Assembly (NCBI GenBank): GCA_030654395.1
Contig: JAURXM010000064.1
Span: 23,145-87,144 of the forward strand
Reading direction: 5' to 3'
Origin: Aquabacterium sp.
GTDB taxonomy: Bacteria > Pseudomonadota > Gammaproteobacteria > Burkholderiales > Burkholderiaceae_C
Length of the DNA: 64,000 bases
Part shown: positions 48,416 to 56,839 of the stretch, piece by piece
Layout: every line of letters begins with the position of its first letter
Numbering within the stretch: position 1 is the first letter of the stretch
Notes under the pieces: generated by a model
What the model saw: only the letters and a program-made list of their open reading frames with translations
Told to the model about the DNA's origin: nothing
Database searches by the model: none
Translations under genes and position numbers: made by a program

Positions 48416-48773
48416 GGGTTCATTCTCCGTTGTTGTGCGCGCCCAGCTCTGCCCTTGAGGTATCGACACCAAATGCACTCACGAGAGCCGCAAGCGAGAT
48501 GAAGACGTGACAAGTTCGAGTCCGGTAAAGGAAACGATGAGGGTTTCGCTAGGCGGGGGTGTGGTTGCGGGTAAACCTTAGGAGTATAACCGATCTTGCC
48601 GACTATCCGTTACCCCCCGTTTATCAGGACGTGCTATCCGCGGGATTTTCACGAACAATAACGCCTCCAGATCGTCGCCGAAAAGCCCAGCTGATTGAAG
48701 CTAAAGCAGTCACCATATCTGTCGATATACAAGCACGAACCGCAGTGCAATGCGGATGGCTTGTGAGGGCGAC
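48416..48773. promoter_or_regulatory. intergenic region with carA leader
   Basis: These 358 bases lie between divergent carA and the hypothetical gene. On the minus strand TATACT (48588-48583) is a fair -10 for carA, without a good -35, giving a leader of about 160 bases. I see no PyrR-like or arginine-repressor site I can defend, and no gene. Confidence 0.35.
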
Positions 48774-49313
48774 ATGGCATCATTTTTTTTCTCCAATGGC
48801 GAATCAGTTAAAACTGAAACAGCAGGCAAGCAACGCCCAGCGCTGACGTCGGTTAAGTGCGGCATGCCGCCAGCTGACATGGTTGCTGCCAGCGAGGCAT
48901 TGCCTTCCAATATGGGTTTGCGCCGAGCAGAGGTAACGCCTCCGTCACTTTTTGCGCGCACGCGCCCCTTGTGGAAGTCGTGGGTGTCGGGGTTTTGGTG
49001 CTGGCTTTGGGATATGGACGAGCAAACCCAACCCACCACACCTGCAACTGGTTTACGAAAAATCAAATCGGAATTTAATTCCGCCATGTGGGATTTGCAA
49101 TCTTTGCGCGCAAACCATGTGCGCGCCATGATTGAACAAGCTCGCTCTTTGCGAGAGTTATGGCATGTTCGCGCTGATGTGTTTCGTGTGATCTCCGTTC
49201 ACCGCGGACAAGCTGAAGCGCAGTTGCGCTTGGATTCGCTCGATGGACACTTCCCCGTTCGCTCATCCAGCCGCACGGAAGAGCCACGAAACAGCAAGGC
49301 GACGAGCTGGTAA
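48774..49313 (+). CDS. conserved hypothetical protein
   Basis: A protein of 179 residues from ATG 48774 (GAGG five bases upstream). The N-terminal half is of low complexity with a Trp-rich stretch (WVSGFWCWLWDMDE). The C-terminal half is helical and looks conserved: MWDLQSLRANHVRAMIEQAR, then LRELWHVRADVFRVISVHRG and LDSLDGHFP. No domain is recognised. The opposite-strand frame here lacks such features. It may belong to the Comamonadaceae set of small proteins with a QAEA-R-L-LD-HFP ending; function unknown. Confidence 0.65.
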   Translation: MASFFFSNGESVKTETAGKQRPALTSVKCGMPPADMVAASEALPSNMGLRRAEVTPPSLFARTRPLWKSWVSGFWCWLWDMDEQTQPTTPATGLRKIKSEFNSAMWDLQSLRANHVRAMIEQARSLRELWHVRADVFRVISVHRGQAEAQLRLDSLDGHFPVRSSSRTEEPRNSKATSW

Positions 49314-49388
49314 ATACATTTCTTTCCTTCAAGGCAGAGGATTGACATAAGGCGTAGCAAAATGATGAGCTGAATTGCCAACAGCCAC

Positions 49389-50396
49389 ATGAACATCATC
49401 ATCCTGGACGATTATCAAGACGCCGTCCGAAAACTCCATTGCGCCTCCAAGTTGGACGGCTTGTCCGCCAAAGTCTTCACCAACACAGTCAAAGGTACGG
49501 GCCAGTTGTCCGTCAGGCTGCGTGACGCAGAAGCGCTTGTTTTGGTGAGGGAGCGAACGCATTTCCCCGCCTCTTTGCTGGAAAAACTACCCAAGCTGCG
49601 CCTGATTTGCCAGACCGGCCCGGTCGGCCCACACGTCGATGTGCAAGCGTGCACGAGACTCGGCATTGCTGTCGCTGAGGGCGCCGGCTCACCTGTGGCT
49701 GCCGCGGAATTGACTTGGGCGCTGGTGATGGCTGCCATGCGCCGACTGCCTCAGTACATTGGCAACCTCAAACACGGTGCCTGGCAGCAATCAGGACTGA
49801 AGTCAGCCTCCATGCCCGCCAATTTTGGCCTAGGCATGCAACTCCAAGGCAAGACGCTTGGGGTGTGGGGCTACGGCCGTGTCGGTCAAATGGTCGCCAG
49901 CTATGGCAAGGCCTTTGGCATGCATGTGACAGTCTGGGGTAGCGATGCGGCCCTAGAAAAAGCCCGATCTGATGGCCATGTTCCTGCCCCCTCTCGCGAG
50001 GCTTTTTTTGATGCCTGCGACGTACTGAGCCTGCACTTGCGGCTAAGCGATGCCACACGTGGCTTGATTTCGCTCGAAGATCTGAGCCGCATGAAGCCAA
50101 CAGCCCTTTTGGTGAACACATCACGGGCTGAATTGCTGCAAGACAGCGCGCTGGTGGCCGCATTGAATCGTGGTCGACCGGGCATGGCTGCCGTGGACGT
50201 TTTTGAGAGTGAGCCGATTTTGCAAGGCCACCCTCTGCTGCGCCTCGAAAACGCTGTGTGCACCCCACACATTGGCTTCGTTGAGCAACAGAACTACGAA
50301 TTTCTCTTCAGCACCGCTTTCGATAATTTGCTCAATTTCATCGCTGGGACACCCACAAACATTGTGAATCCTGAAGCATTGAAGATTCAGCACTAG
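49389..50396 (+). CDS. D-2-hydroxyacid dehydrogenase family protein
   Basis: An NAD-dependent dehydrogenase of 335 residues. The Rossmann motif is LGVWGYGRVGQMVASYGKAF (about 157-176). The catalytic Arg is in NTSRAELLQD, the Glu in VFESEPI and the His in TPHIGFVEQ. It resembles SerA-like and glyoxylate-reductase-like members; the substrate is unknown. It stands 12 bases before the MFS gene, so the carrier may move its substrate or product. Confidence 0.9.
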   Translation: MNIIILDDYQDAVRKLHCASKLDGLSAKVFTNTVKGTGQLSVRLRDAEALVLVRERTHFPASLLEKLPKLRLICQTGPVGPHVDVQACTRLGIAVAEGAGSPVAAAELTWALVMAAMRRLPQYIGNLKHGAWQQSGLKSASMPANFGLGMQLQGKTLGVWGYGRVGQMVASYGKAFGMHVTVWGSDAALEKARSDGHVPAPSREAFFDACDVLSLHLRLSDATRGLISLEDLSRMKPTALLVNTSRAELLQDSALVAALNRGRPGMAAVDVFESEPILQGHPLLRLENAVCTPHIGFVEQQNYEFLFSTAFDNLLNFIAGTPTNIVNPEALKIQH

Positions 50397-50407
50397 GATC
50401 GTGTCAC

Positions 50408-51610
50408 GTGGAGCTTGAACGCACGCTGCCACGTGATCGGCTAAAAGCCGCACAGTGGGCGCTACTGGCTGGCAACTTTGTCATCGGTTGCGGCGTCATG
50501 GTGGTCAGCGGCACACTCAATGATCTGACGCGATCACTTCAGATCACAGTGACCCAAGGTGGCCATTTGATCGCGGTTGCTGCCATCATGATGGGAGTTG
50601 GCGCCCCCGTTCTAGCCGCTCTTATCACCCACATGAACCGGCGATCCCTGCTGACTTGGGCCATGATTTGGTTTGGTCTAGGCCATGCCATGTGTGCGCT
50701 GGCGCCTGACTTCGCGTGGCTGTTGCCCATCCGAGCTTTGACCGTGTTGGCAGCCGCCGTGTTCACGCCCCAAGCGGCCGCGACCATGGGCTTCATGAGC
50801 ACGCCAGCCAACCGCGGTCGCAACATCACCTTCGTCTTCATGGGGTGGTCGGTTGCGTCGGTTGCGGGGCTGCCTTTAGCAGCGTGGATCGGCGAGCGCA
50901 TGGGCTGGCGTATGGCCATGATGCTGATCGCCGCGGGGGCCTTTGCTGCAGCATGGCTGGTGCACACCACCTTACCTCGCGGCATTCGCCCACCGGCACT
51001 GTCGTTGAGGGTCTGGCGCAAGGTGTTTCGATCCCCTTTGTTGATGGCCATCGTTTTGGTAACGGCCTGTCAAAGCGCGGGGCAATTCTCGGTGTTGGCC
51101 TACGCAGCCCCCTATTACAAGCATGATTTTGGGGCGAGCCCTGAGCAAATCAGCATGATGTTTGCTTGGTTCGGTGGCCTGGCGCTAGCCGGCAACTTGC
51201 TGCTGAACCGGGTGGTTGACCGCATGGGGGCAGCGCCAGCCGTGACCATTACCCTCTCGCTGATGATTGTCAGCTTGCTGATTTGGCCTTTGGGCACCAA
51301 CCTGATCTACCTGTCTATCGTCGTCATGCCTTGGGCTTTGAGTGGCTTTGCGACCAATTCAGGCCAACAGGCTCGTTTGGGTGGCTTGTCCCCTACCCTC
51401 GCGCCGGTTTTGATGGCACTGAACACGTCCGCCATCTATCTGGGCCACGCGCTGGGGGCATCAGGCGGCGGCTGGGTCATCACACAGCACGGCTACGCCC
51501 AACTGCATTGGCTGGGTCTGGCCTGGATGAGCATCGCCTGGGGACTGAGCTGGTGGGCTCAGGCTGCACAACGCCAGCGAGCCCAACTAGGGCTGCAGGC
51601 GACCGATTGA
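50408..51610 (+). CDS. MFS transporter
   Basis: A 12-span major facilitator of 400 residues. Early spans are WALLAGNFVIGCGVMVVSG and LIAVAAIMMGVGAPVLAALI. The loop 2-3 motif is relaxed (HMNRRSLL). Span six onward begins after a cytosolic loop (RGIRPPALSLRVWRK). The pattern resembles the DHA1/arabinose-efflux type. The start is GTG 50408, with AGGA 8 bases upstream. The stop abuts that of rlmB in a TGATCA palindrome. The substrate is unknown. Confidence 0.87.
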   Translation: MELERTLPRDRLKAAQWALLAGNFVIGCGVMVVSGTLNDLTRSLQITVTQGGHLIAVAAIMMGVGAPVLAALITHMNRRSLLTWAMIWFGLGHAMCALAPDFAWLLPIRALTVLAAAVFTPQAAATMGFMSTPANRGRNITFVFMGWSVASVAGLPLAAWIGERMGWRMAMMLIAAGAFAAAWLVHTTLPRGIRPPALSLRVWRKVFRSPLLMAIVLVTACQSAGQFSVLAYAAPYYKHDFGASPEQISMMFAWFGGLALAGNLLLNRVVDRMGAAPAVTITLSLMIVSLLIWPLGTNLIYLSIVVMPWALSGFATNSGQQARLGGLSPTLAPVLMALNTSAIYLGHALGASGGGWVITQHGYAQLHWLGLAWMSIAWGLSWWAQAAQRQRAQLGLQATD

Positions 51611-52348
51611 TCAGAGTAAGCGCTGGCGGCGAGCCTCGTACAGGCACACACCACTGGCGACAGACACGTTGAGGCTCTCAACGCCACCCATCATGGGTAT
51701 GCTGACCAACTCATCGCAGTGCTTGCGCGTCAATTGCCTCATGCCAGCACCTTCTGCACCCAACACCAAGGCCAGTGACCGCTTGAGGTCCCCAGCTTGG
51801 TACAAGGTATGAGGCGCATCATCCGACAAGCCCATGACCCAAATGTCACGCTCTTTGAGTTCACCCAAAGTACGCGCCAGGTTCGTCACCATGAAGTACG
51901 GCACGGTCTCCGCCGCACCGCTGGCCACCTTGGCAACGGTGGCATTGATGCCAACTGCATGGTCTTTGGGTGCGATCACCGCATGGGCACCAGCACCATC
52001 GGCTACGCGCAAACAGGCGCCTAGGTTGTGCGGATCGGTCACGCCATCGAGCACAAGCAGCATGGGGGGCTCAGACAAGGCATCGAGCAAATCATCCAGC
52101 GAATGCAGCTGCTGGATGATTTCAACCCGGGCAACAACACCTTGGTGACGGTGGGTGCCACTCATTTTTTGCAGGCGATCATCGTCACTCTCGATGATAC
52201 GCAAACCAGCCTCTTCGGCTTTGGCGAGAAACTGCTTCATGCGCTGGTCACGACGGGTCGCGTCCACGTGCAATTCACGAATGGATTTGGGCGCCACTTT
52301 CAGGCGAACGGATACGGCATGAAAGCCAAATAACAATTGCAGACTCAT
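51611..52348 (-). CDS. rlmB: 23S rRNA (guanosine2251-2'-O)-methyltransferase RlmB
   Basis: A SPOUT methyltransferase of 245 residues. The N-terminal L30e-like domain starts [13 protein letters not shown]. The catalytic domain has [21 protein letters not shown], with the Asn/Arg motif, then [10 protein letters not shown] and [18 protein letters not shown], the SAM-binding knot. It methylates G2251 in the ribosomal P site. A ribosome site of AGGATG type precedes the ATG. The next gene upstream, an ABC ATPase, ends 10 bases away. Confidence 0.95.
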   Translation of the reverse strand: MSLQLLFGFHAVSVRLKVAPKSIRELHVDATRRDQRMKQFLAKAEEAGLRIIESDDDRLQKMSGTHRHQGVVARVEIIQQLHSLDDLLDALSEPPMLLVLDGVTDPHNLGACLRVADGAGAHAVIAPKDHAVGINATVAKVASGAAETVPYFMVTNLARTLGELKERDIWVMGLSDDAPHTLYQAGDLKRSLALVLGAEGAGMRQLTRKHCDELVSIPMMGGVESLNVSVASGVCLYEARRQRLL

Positions 52349-52357
52349 CCCGGCATC

Positions 52358-53059
52358 CTAACCGCTCACCACACCTGCGCCTATGCGAATCTGACTGCGG
52401 CAGCGCTGCGCTATCCCTAGATCATGGGTCACGAGGATCAGTGTGGTGCCATTTTCGCTGTTGAGCTCAAACATCAGATCCATGATCACTTGCCCTGTCG
52501 CGTGATCCAAACTGCCAGTCGGCTCATCTGCCATCAAAATATCCGGGCGAACAACAAAGGCCCTGGCCAGCGCGACGCGTTGTTGCTCACCGCCAGACAG
52601 CATGGCAGGACGATGCCCCAATCGCTGCCCCAAGCCGACCCGATTCAGCAGTTCAGTCGCTTTGCTGCGGGCCTCGCGGTCGCCCCGCAACTCAAGGGGC
52701 AGCATCACGTTCTCCAGCGCGCTGAGATGGGCGATCAACTGAAAACTTTGGAAGACAAAACCGACGTGGCGTGCTCGGTGCGCGGCACGCTGGTCTTCGG
52801 TTAAAGCAAACAAATTTTGACCACACAACCAGACCTCGCCTTGCGTCGGCGTGTCCAGTCCAGCCAGCAAAGACAGCAGCGTACTTTTGCCCGATCCAGA
52901 TGCCCCAACGATGGACAAGGACTCCCCCGCTGGCACAAGCAGCGAGATGTTGTGCAAAATGGTCAAAGGGCCCGATGAGTCTTCGACCGTTTTGCTCAAA
53001 TGGCTTGCCCTGATGGCGGCAGGCGAGGATGGGTGGGTCGGGGCTTCAATGGATGTCAT
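52358..53059 (-). CDS. ABC transporter ATP-binding protein (YbbA/LolD-like)
   Basis: An ATPase of 233 residues. Walker A is VGASGSGKSTLLSLLAGLD, the signature is LSGGEQQRVALARA, Walker B is PDILMADEPTGSLDH and the switch His is in LVTHDLG. It resembles YbbA and LolD. In E. coli ybbA is divergent from tesA, as here, and followed by permease ybbP; no permease gene is found next to it here. ATG 53059 gives MTSIEAPT; the frame runs to 53086. Confidence 0.88.
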   Translation of the reverse strand: MTSIEAPTHPSSPAAIRASHLSKTVEDSSGPLTILHNISLLVPAGESLSIVGASGSGKSTLLSLLAGLDTPTQGEVWLCGQNLFALTEDQRAAHRARHVGFVFQSFQLIAHLSALENVMLPLELRGDREARSKATELLNRVGLGQRLGHRPAMLSGGEQQRVALARAFVVRPDILMADEPTGSLDHATGQVIMDLMFELNSENGTTLILVTHDLGIAQRCRSQIRIGAGVVSG

Positions 53060-53091
53060 GGGCAACAAGTTTGGCGCAAGGCGCACAGCAA

Positions 53092-53763
53092 ATGAAATAT
53101 CGTCAACTCGACTTTAAGCGACGCTCGCTTGTCTTGGGCACCACGGCGGCCTTGCTTTACGCTAAACAGGCCATATCGGCCGGCAGCAGCTTGTCGATTC
53201 TCGTTTTGGGAGACAGTTTGTCAGCTGAGTATGGGCTGGCACGTGGGACTGGCTGGGTTGCCCTGCTTGAGGCCAGACTCGCCGATCACACCATGCAGGC
53301 CAAAGTGATCAATGCCAGCATCAGTGGCGAGACGACAGCCGGTGGCCGCACTCGCTTGGTCGCACTGCTAAAAACACATCAACCTACACACGTGATCGTT
53401 GAACTGGGCGCCAATGACGCCTTGCGTGGACTGTCCATCAAAAGCAGCAGCGAGGCGCTGCAGGCCATGATCAGCAGCATTCAGCGAACAGGTGCCAAGG
53501 TGGTTTTGGTGGGCATGATGGTCCCACCCAATTACGGCCGCCAATACGCCGAGAATTTTGCCAATATGTTCAATCAATTGGCGCGGACAAACAAAACTGC
53601 ACTGGTGCCTTTTTTTCTTAAAGGCATTGCCGATCGCCCTGATGCACGGGACTGGTTCCAAGCCGATGGCATCCACCCGCTAGCCAAAGGCCACCCGATC
53701 ATGCTCGATCAGGTTTGGGCTGCGCTCAAGCCCTTACTTCTTGGGCAGCAAGCCCGCGCCTAG
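53092..53763 (+). CDS. GDSL/SGNH arylesterase (TesA-like)
   Basis: A secreted-type esterase of 223 residues. The N-terminus FKRRSLVLGTTAALLYAKQAISA is a signal peptide with a twin-arginine-like KRRSLVL. Catalytic Ser is in ILVLGDSLSAEYGL, the oxyanion Gly/Asn in INASISGETTAGG and ELGANDALRG, and the Asp-His pair in DGIHP. It would hydrolyse thioesters or aryl esters in the periplasm. It is divergent from the ABC ATPase with 32 bases between starts and overlaps phaR convergently by 30 bases. Confidence 0.9.
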   Translation: MKYRQLDFKRRSLVLGTTAALLYAKQAISAGSSLSILVLGDSLSAEYGLARGTGWVALLEARLADHTMQAKVINASISGETTAGGRTRLVALLKTHQPTHVIVELGANDALRGLSIKSSSEALQAMISSIQRTGAKVVLVGMMVPPNYGRQYAENFANMFNQLARTNKTALVPFFLKGIADRPDARDWFQADGIHPLAKGHPIMLDQVWAALKPLLLGQQARA

Positions 53764-54303
53764 GTTGCCCATCAATGCTTCTGTCTGCTTGCTCATCTGC
53801 TCTTGCATTTGGGCGAACATTTGCTGTGACTGCTCCATGTAGCCGCCCATGAAGTTTTGCATCATTGGCTTTTGAAGCTTGACCACAGAGTTGGCTGTCA
53901 GTCGGGATTGCAAATCAATGAATGACTGGATGTTTTTTTCTAAGTAATTGCCCATCAAGCCTTGCATCGTATTGCCATAAAAACGGATGATCTGCGCGAG
54001 TGACTGTGTCGACAACATCGGCACGCCGGCTGTTTCTTCTTCCAAAATAATCTGCAAGAGCAGACTGCGAGTCAGGTCAACGCCGGTCTTGGCGTCCAAA
54101 ACCACAAAATACTCACATCCCATCACCATGTTTTTGACATCAGACAGCGTGATGTAGCTGCTGGTTTGGGTGTCATACAGTCGGCGATTAGGGTATTTTT
54201 TGATCGTCCTGACGCCAACTGCCGAGGTCGCAGCGGTATCACCTGCTGGGGGCTCATCTCCCGCACCGGTTGCCTTTTGGCTATTTTTAGATGCTGCGCT
54301 CAT
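53734..54303 (-). CDS. phaR: polyhydroxyalkanoate synthesis repressor PhaR
   Basis: A regulator of 189 residues that binds DNA and PHB granules and represses phasin genes. The N-terminal DNA/PHB-binding domain has RTIKKYPNRRLYDTQTSSYI (about 32-51), LSDVKNMV and ILEEETAGVP. The C-terminal part is a Met/Gln-rich coiled coil (MQNFMGGYMEQSQQMFAQMQ). AAGGAG precedes ATG 54303, so upstream codons to 54510, which enter the tRNA, are rejected. Phasin and synthase genes are not in this window. Confidence 0.95.
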   Translation of the reverse strand: MSAASKNSQKATGAGDEPPAGDTAATSAVGVRTIKKYPNRRLYDTQTSSYITLSDVKNMVMGCEYFVVLDAKTGVDLTRSLLLQIILEEETAGVPMLSTQSLAQIIRFYGNTMQGLMGNYLEKNIQSFIDLQSRLTANSVVKLQKPMMQNFMGGYMEQSQQMFAQMQEQMSKQTEALMGNLGAGLLPKK

Positions 54304-54414
54304 GTCCGTCTCCTTATGGTTCGCTTCATTGTAGGAGCGGAACACCTTAGAACAAGACATTTGTTGCAAGCACAAGCCAGCCTGAACGTGAGGATGCACA
54401 AGATATGCGCAGGC

Positions 54415-54454
54415 GAAAAAAAGCCCGACGCGATTTAATCGTGTCGGGCTTTTC
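54415..54454 (-). terminator. terminator after tRNA-Val
   Basis: On the minus strand AGCCCGAC-A-CGATTAAATCG-C-GTCGGGCT forms a long stem, with an A-C mismatch inside, followed by TTTTTTT. It ends the tRNA transcript upstream of phaR. The plus-strand side also has a short T-run. Confidence 0.85.
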
Positions 54455-54465
54455 CCTACCAAATT

Positions 54466-54542
54466 TGGTAGGCGCGATTGGACTCGAACCAACGACCCCC
54501 ACCATGTCAAGGTGGTGCTCTAACCAGCTGAGCTACGCGCCT
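54466..54542 (-). tRNA. tRNA-Val (anticodon GAC)
   Basis: The 77-base gene includes the encoded CCA. The acceptor strands AGGCGCG and CGCGCCT pair fully. The D-arm is GCTCAGCTGGTTAGAGC, the anticodon stem CCACC/GGTGG with loop TTGACAT (anticodon GAC), and the T-arm GTTGG-TTCGAGT-CCAAT. All tRNA hallmarks are present. It lies 29 bases downstream of the relA stop. Confidence 0.97.
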
Positions 54543-54571
54543 TCAAGACCAGTACTATAGCATGTTTTGCT

Positions 54572-56839
54572 CTATTTTCGCCTTGCTTTTAAAACTCCGT
54601 TAATTTGCGCCACCCGCGACAGCACCGCACCCAACTTGGCCGTATCCGCGGTCTGCACGGTCAAGGTGATGGTGACGCGATCGCGTGCCGCTTGGCTGTG
54701 CATGGTCAACACATGTGTCTTACCTTGGGCCAAGGCATCGCAAACGTCACGCAACAGGCCTGCTCGGTCGTGCGCCTCGACCAGCACATCCACCGCGTAG
54801 TGGGCTGCAGCGGCCGCCGGTTGATTGCCCCATGCCACAGCGATACTGCGCTCAGGGTGTCTGCCGCTGATTTGCCTGAAGTTACTGCAGTCAACACGGT
54901 GTACTGCCACACCTTTGCCTCGCGTGACATAGCCGCCAATGGGATCCGGTGGTGCGGGTTTGCAACATTGCGCCAATTGCGTCAACAGCGAATCCATCCC
55001 AACGACCAACACCCCGCCCCCGCCACGCACCGACTTGTCTCCACGGGCAAATCGGCTGGCGAGCAACTGGTCAGGATCAAGCGCAGGCTCTGCGGGCCTG
55101 AGATGCTGTTCAATGGTGCGCAAGGAGTATTCATCCTTACCCACGACATCAAACAAGGCATCAGCTTGACGAAAGCCTAAACCGGCAGCCAAGTCTTCAA
55201 GCTTCATGGCGGTCTTGCCCTCGCGCTGGAGCAGGCGCTCCACTGCATCGCGGCCACGTGCAATCGTCGCTTGCTGAGCCAAAGCGTTGAACCAAGCGCG
55301 CACTTTGGTGCGTGCGCGGTGACTAACTAGGTAGCCAGACTCGGCATTGAGCCAATCCAGAGAAGGCCCACCGTCCCTGATAGAGACGATTTCAACCGTT
55401 TGACCACTTTTCAGCTCGGTATTCAAGGTCACCATCGCACCATCGACTTTGGCACCACGACACCGGTGTCCTAAATTGGTGTGGAGCGTATAGGCGAAGT
55501 CAATGGGCGTCGCATGTGCAGGCAAATCGATGATCTCGCCGCCCGGCGTGAACACGTAAATGCGGTCATCAAAAAACCCGTGGCCTGTTGCGCCTGCCTG
55601 CTCACCGTCGGCTGCAGCCAGATCTCGCTCCCAAGCCAGCAGTTGACGCAGTACGGTTTGACGTGCCTCTGCCACGCGGGTCTCGAAATCGCCAGCGGCC
55701 TGTACGCCAGCGTAGCCTTTGGTGCCAGCCTCTTTGTAGGCCCAATGTGCCGCCACACCGCTTTCAGCGTGATCGTGCATGGCCTGGGTGCGGATTTGAA
55801 TTTCAACGGGCCGGCTTAGCTCATCCAGCACCACGGTATGCAGTGACTGATAGCCATTGGATTTGGGCTTGGCGATGTAGTCCGAAAACTCATCGGGCAG
55901 TGCATGCCACAGCTCATGAACGAGGCTCAAGGCTGCGTAACAAGCTGGGATGCCGTCGACGATCACGCGCAAGGCACGGATGTCAAACACCTTATCGATA
56001 GACAAGCTTTTGCCCTGCATCTTCTTCCAGATGCTGTAGAGGTGCTTGGGGCGCCCCTGCACTTGCGCATGGATGCCCGCATGACCTAAAGCCACGGTCA
56101 AGTGCTCGCGTGCTTGATCAATGTGGCGCTCACGCTCAACGCGCTTTTCATCGAGTGACTTGGCAATGCCCCGGTAAGCATCGGGCATCAAGAAGCGAAA
56201 GGACAAGTCCTCTAACTCCCACTTGATTTGCCAAATACCCAAACGATTGGCTAGAGGCGCAAAAACCTGCAACGACTCTCTCGCTAAAGCACGTGGGCAA
56301 GTCAGCTTGCTGGCAGCATAGTGTCGCAAGGTCTGCAACCTAGACGCCAGCCGCAACAACACCACACGCAAATCACGAGAAAACGCCAGCAGCATTTTTC
56401 GAATGCGCTCGACCTGCTCCGGCGGCAAGGGGCCATCGTTTTCATCCCCCATGACATCGCGGGCGTTGCGCTGCACTTGCACCAATTTGCGCGTGTGCGC
56501 GACCAAGGCCGCGGCATCTGGGCCAAAAGCCCTGGCGATGATGTCTTCGGGCTTGGTTAGATACTCACTTGCATAGACCAAATAAGCGGCTGCCCGCAAC
56601 GATGGTGGTGCGCCAATGCCTTCCAAAATCGCGCTGACGCCATCCGCGTGGCTTAAAGCATCCTCACCTGTATCGAACTTTTGCCCGGTCAGCAAGGGCT
56701 CGGCAAATGCACGAGCCCGCTCAAGGAGTTGGTCTGTCGATACCAAGCCTTGTGGCGCGATCTCGGCCAGTGCCACGATGGGCGCAGACCGGCTGTCGTC
56801 CTGCGAAGCTGCGCCCGGGTTAAATACGCCCGTTTTCAT
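54572..56839 (-). CDS. relA: (p)ppGpp synthetase RelA
   Basis: A ribosome-linked alarmone synthetase of 755 residues. The N-terminal HD domain is degenerate: the HD pair expected in ALLHDVVED is replaced in AAYLVYASEY, so hydrolysis is unlikely. The synthetase domain has QGRPKHLYSIWKKM, FDIRALRVIV, KPKSNGYQSLHTVV and VEIQIRTQAMHDHAESG. TGS (IYVFTPGGEIIDLP) and C-terminal ACT domains follow. Length and the lost HD indicate RelA, not SpoT. Its ATG overlaps the preceding hydrolase stop by ATGA. Confidence 0.94.
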   Translation of the reverse strand: MKTGVFNPGAASQDDSRSAPIVALAEIAPQGLVSTDQLLERARAFAEPLLTGQKFDTGEDALSHADGVSAILEGIGAPPSLRAAAYLVYASEYLTKPEDIIARAFGPDAAALVAHTRKLVQVQRNARDVMGDENDGPLPPEQVERIRKMLLAFSRDLRVVLLRLASRLQTLRHYAASKLTCPRALARESLQVFAPLANRLGIWQIKWELEDLSFRFLMPDAYRGIAKSLDEKRVERERHIDQAREHLTVALGHAGIHAQVQGRPKHLYSIWKKMQGKSLSIDKVFDIRALRVIVDGIPACYAALSLVHELWHALPDEFSDYIAKPKSNGYQSLHTVVLDELSRPVEIQIRTQAMHDHAESGVAAHWAYKEAGTKGYAGVQAAGDFETRVAEARQTVLRQLLAWERDLAAADGEQAGATGHGFFDDRIYVFTPGGEIIDLPAHATPIDFAYTLHTNLGHRCRGAKVDGAMVTLNTELKSGQTVEIVSIRDGGPSLDWLNAESGYLVSHRARTKVRAWFNALAQQATIARGRDAVERLLQREGKTAMKLEDLAAGLGFRQADALFDVVGKDEYSLRTIEQHLRPAEPALDPDQLLASRFARGDKSVRGGGGVLVVGMDSLLTQLAQCCKPAPPDPIGGYVTRGKGVAVHRVDCSNFRQISGRHPERSIAVAWGNQPAAAAAHYAVDVLVEAHDRAGLLRDVCDALAQGKTHVLTMHSQAARDRVTITLTVQTADTAKLGAVLSRVAQINGVLKARRK

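Noticed and set aside
48710..49129. 139-codon minus-strand frame in the carA-dehydrogenase interval
   Set aside because: Overlaps the plus-strand hypothetical gene, which has a ribosome site and a coherent helical tail; the minus frame has neither.
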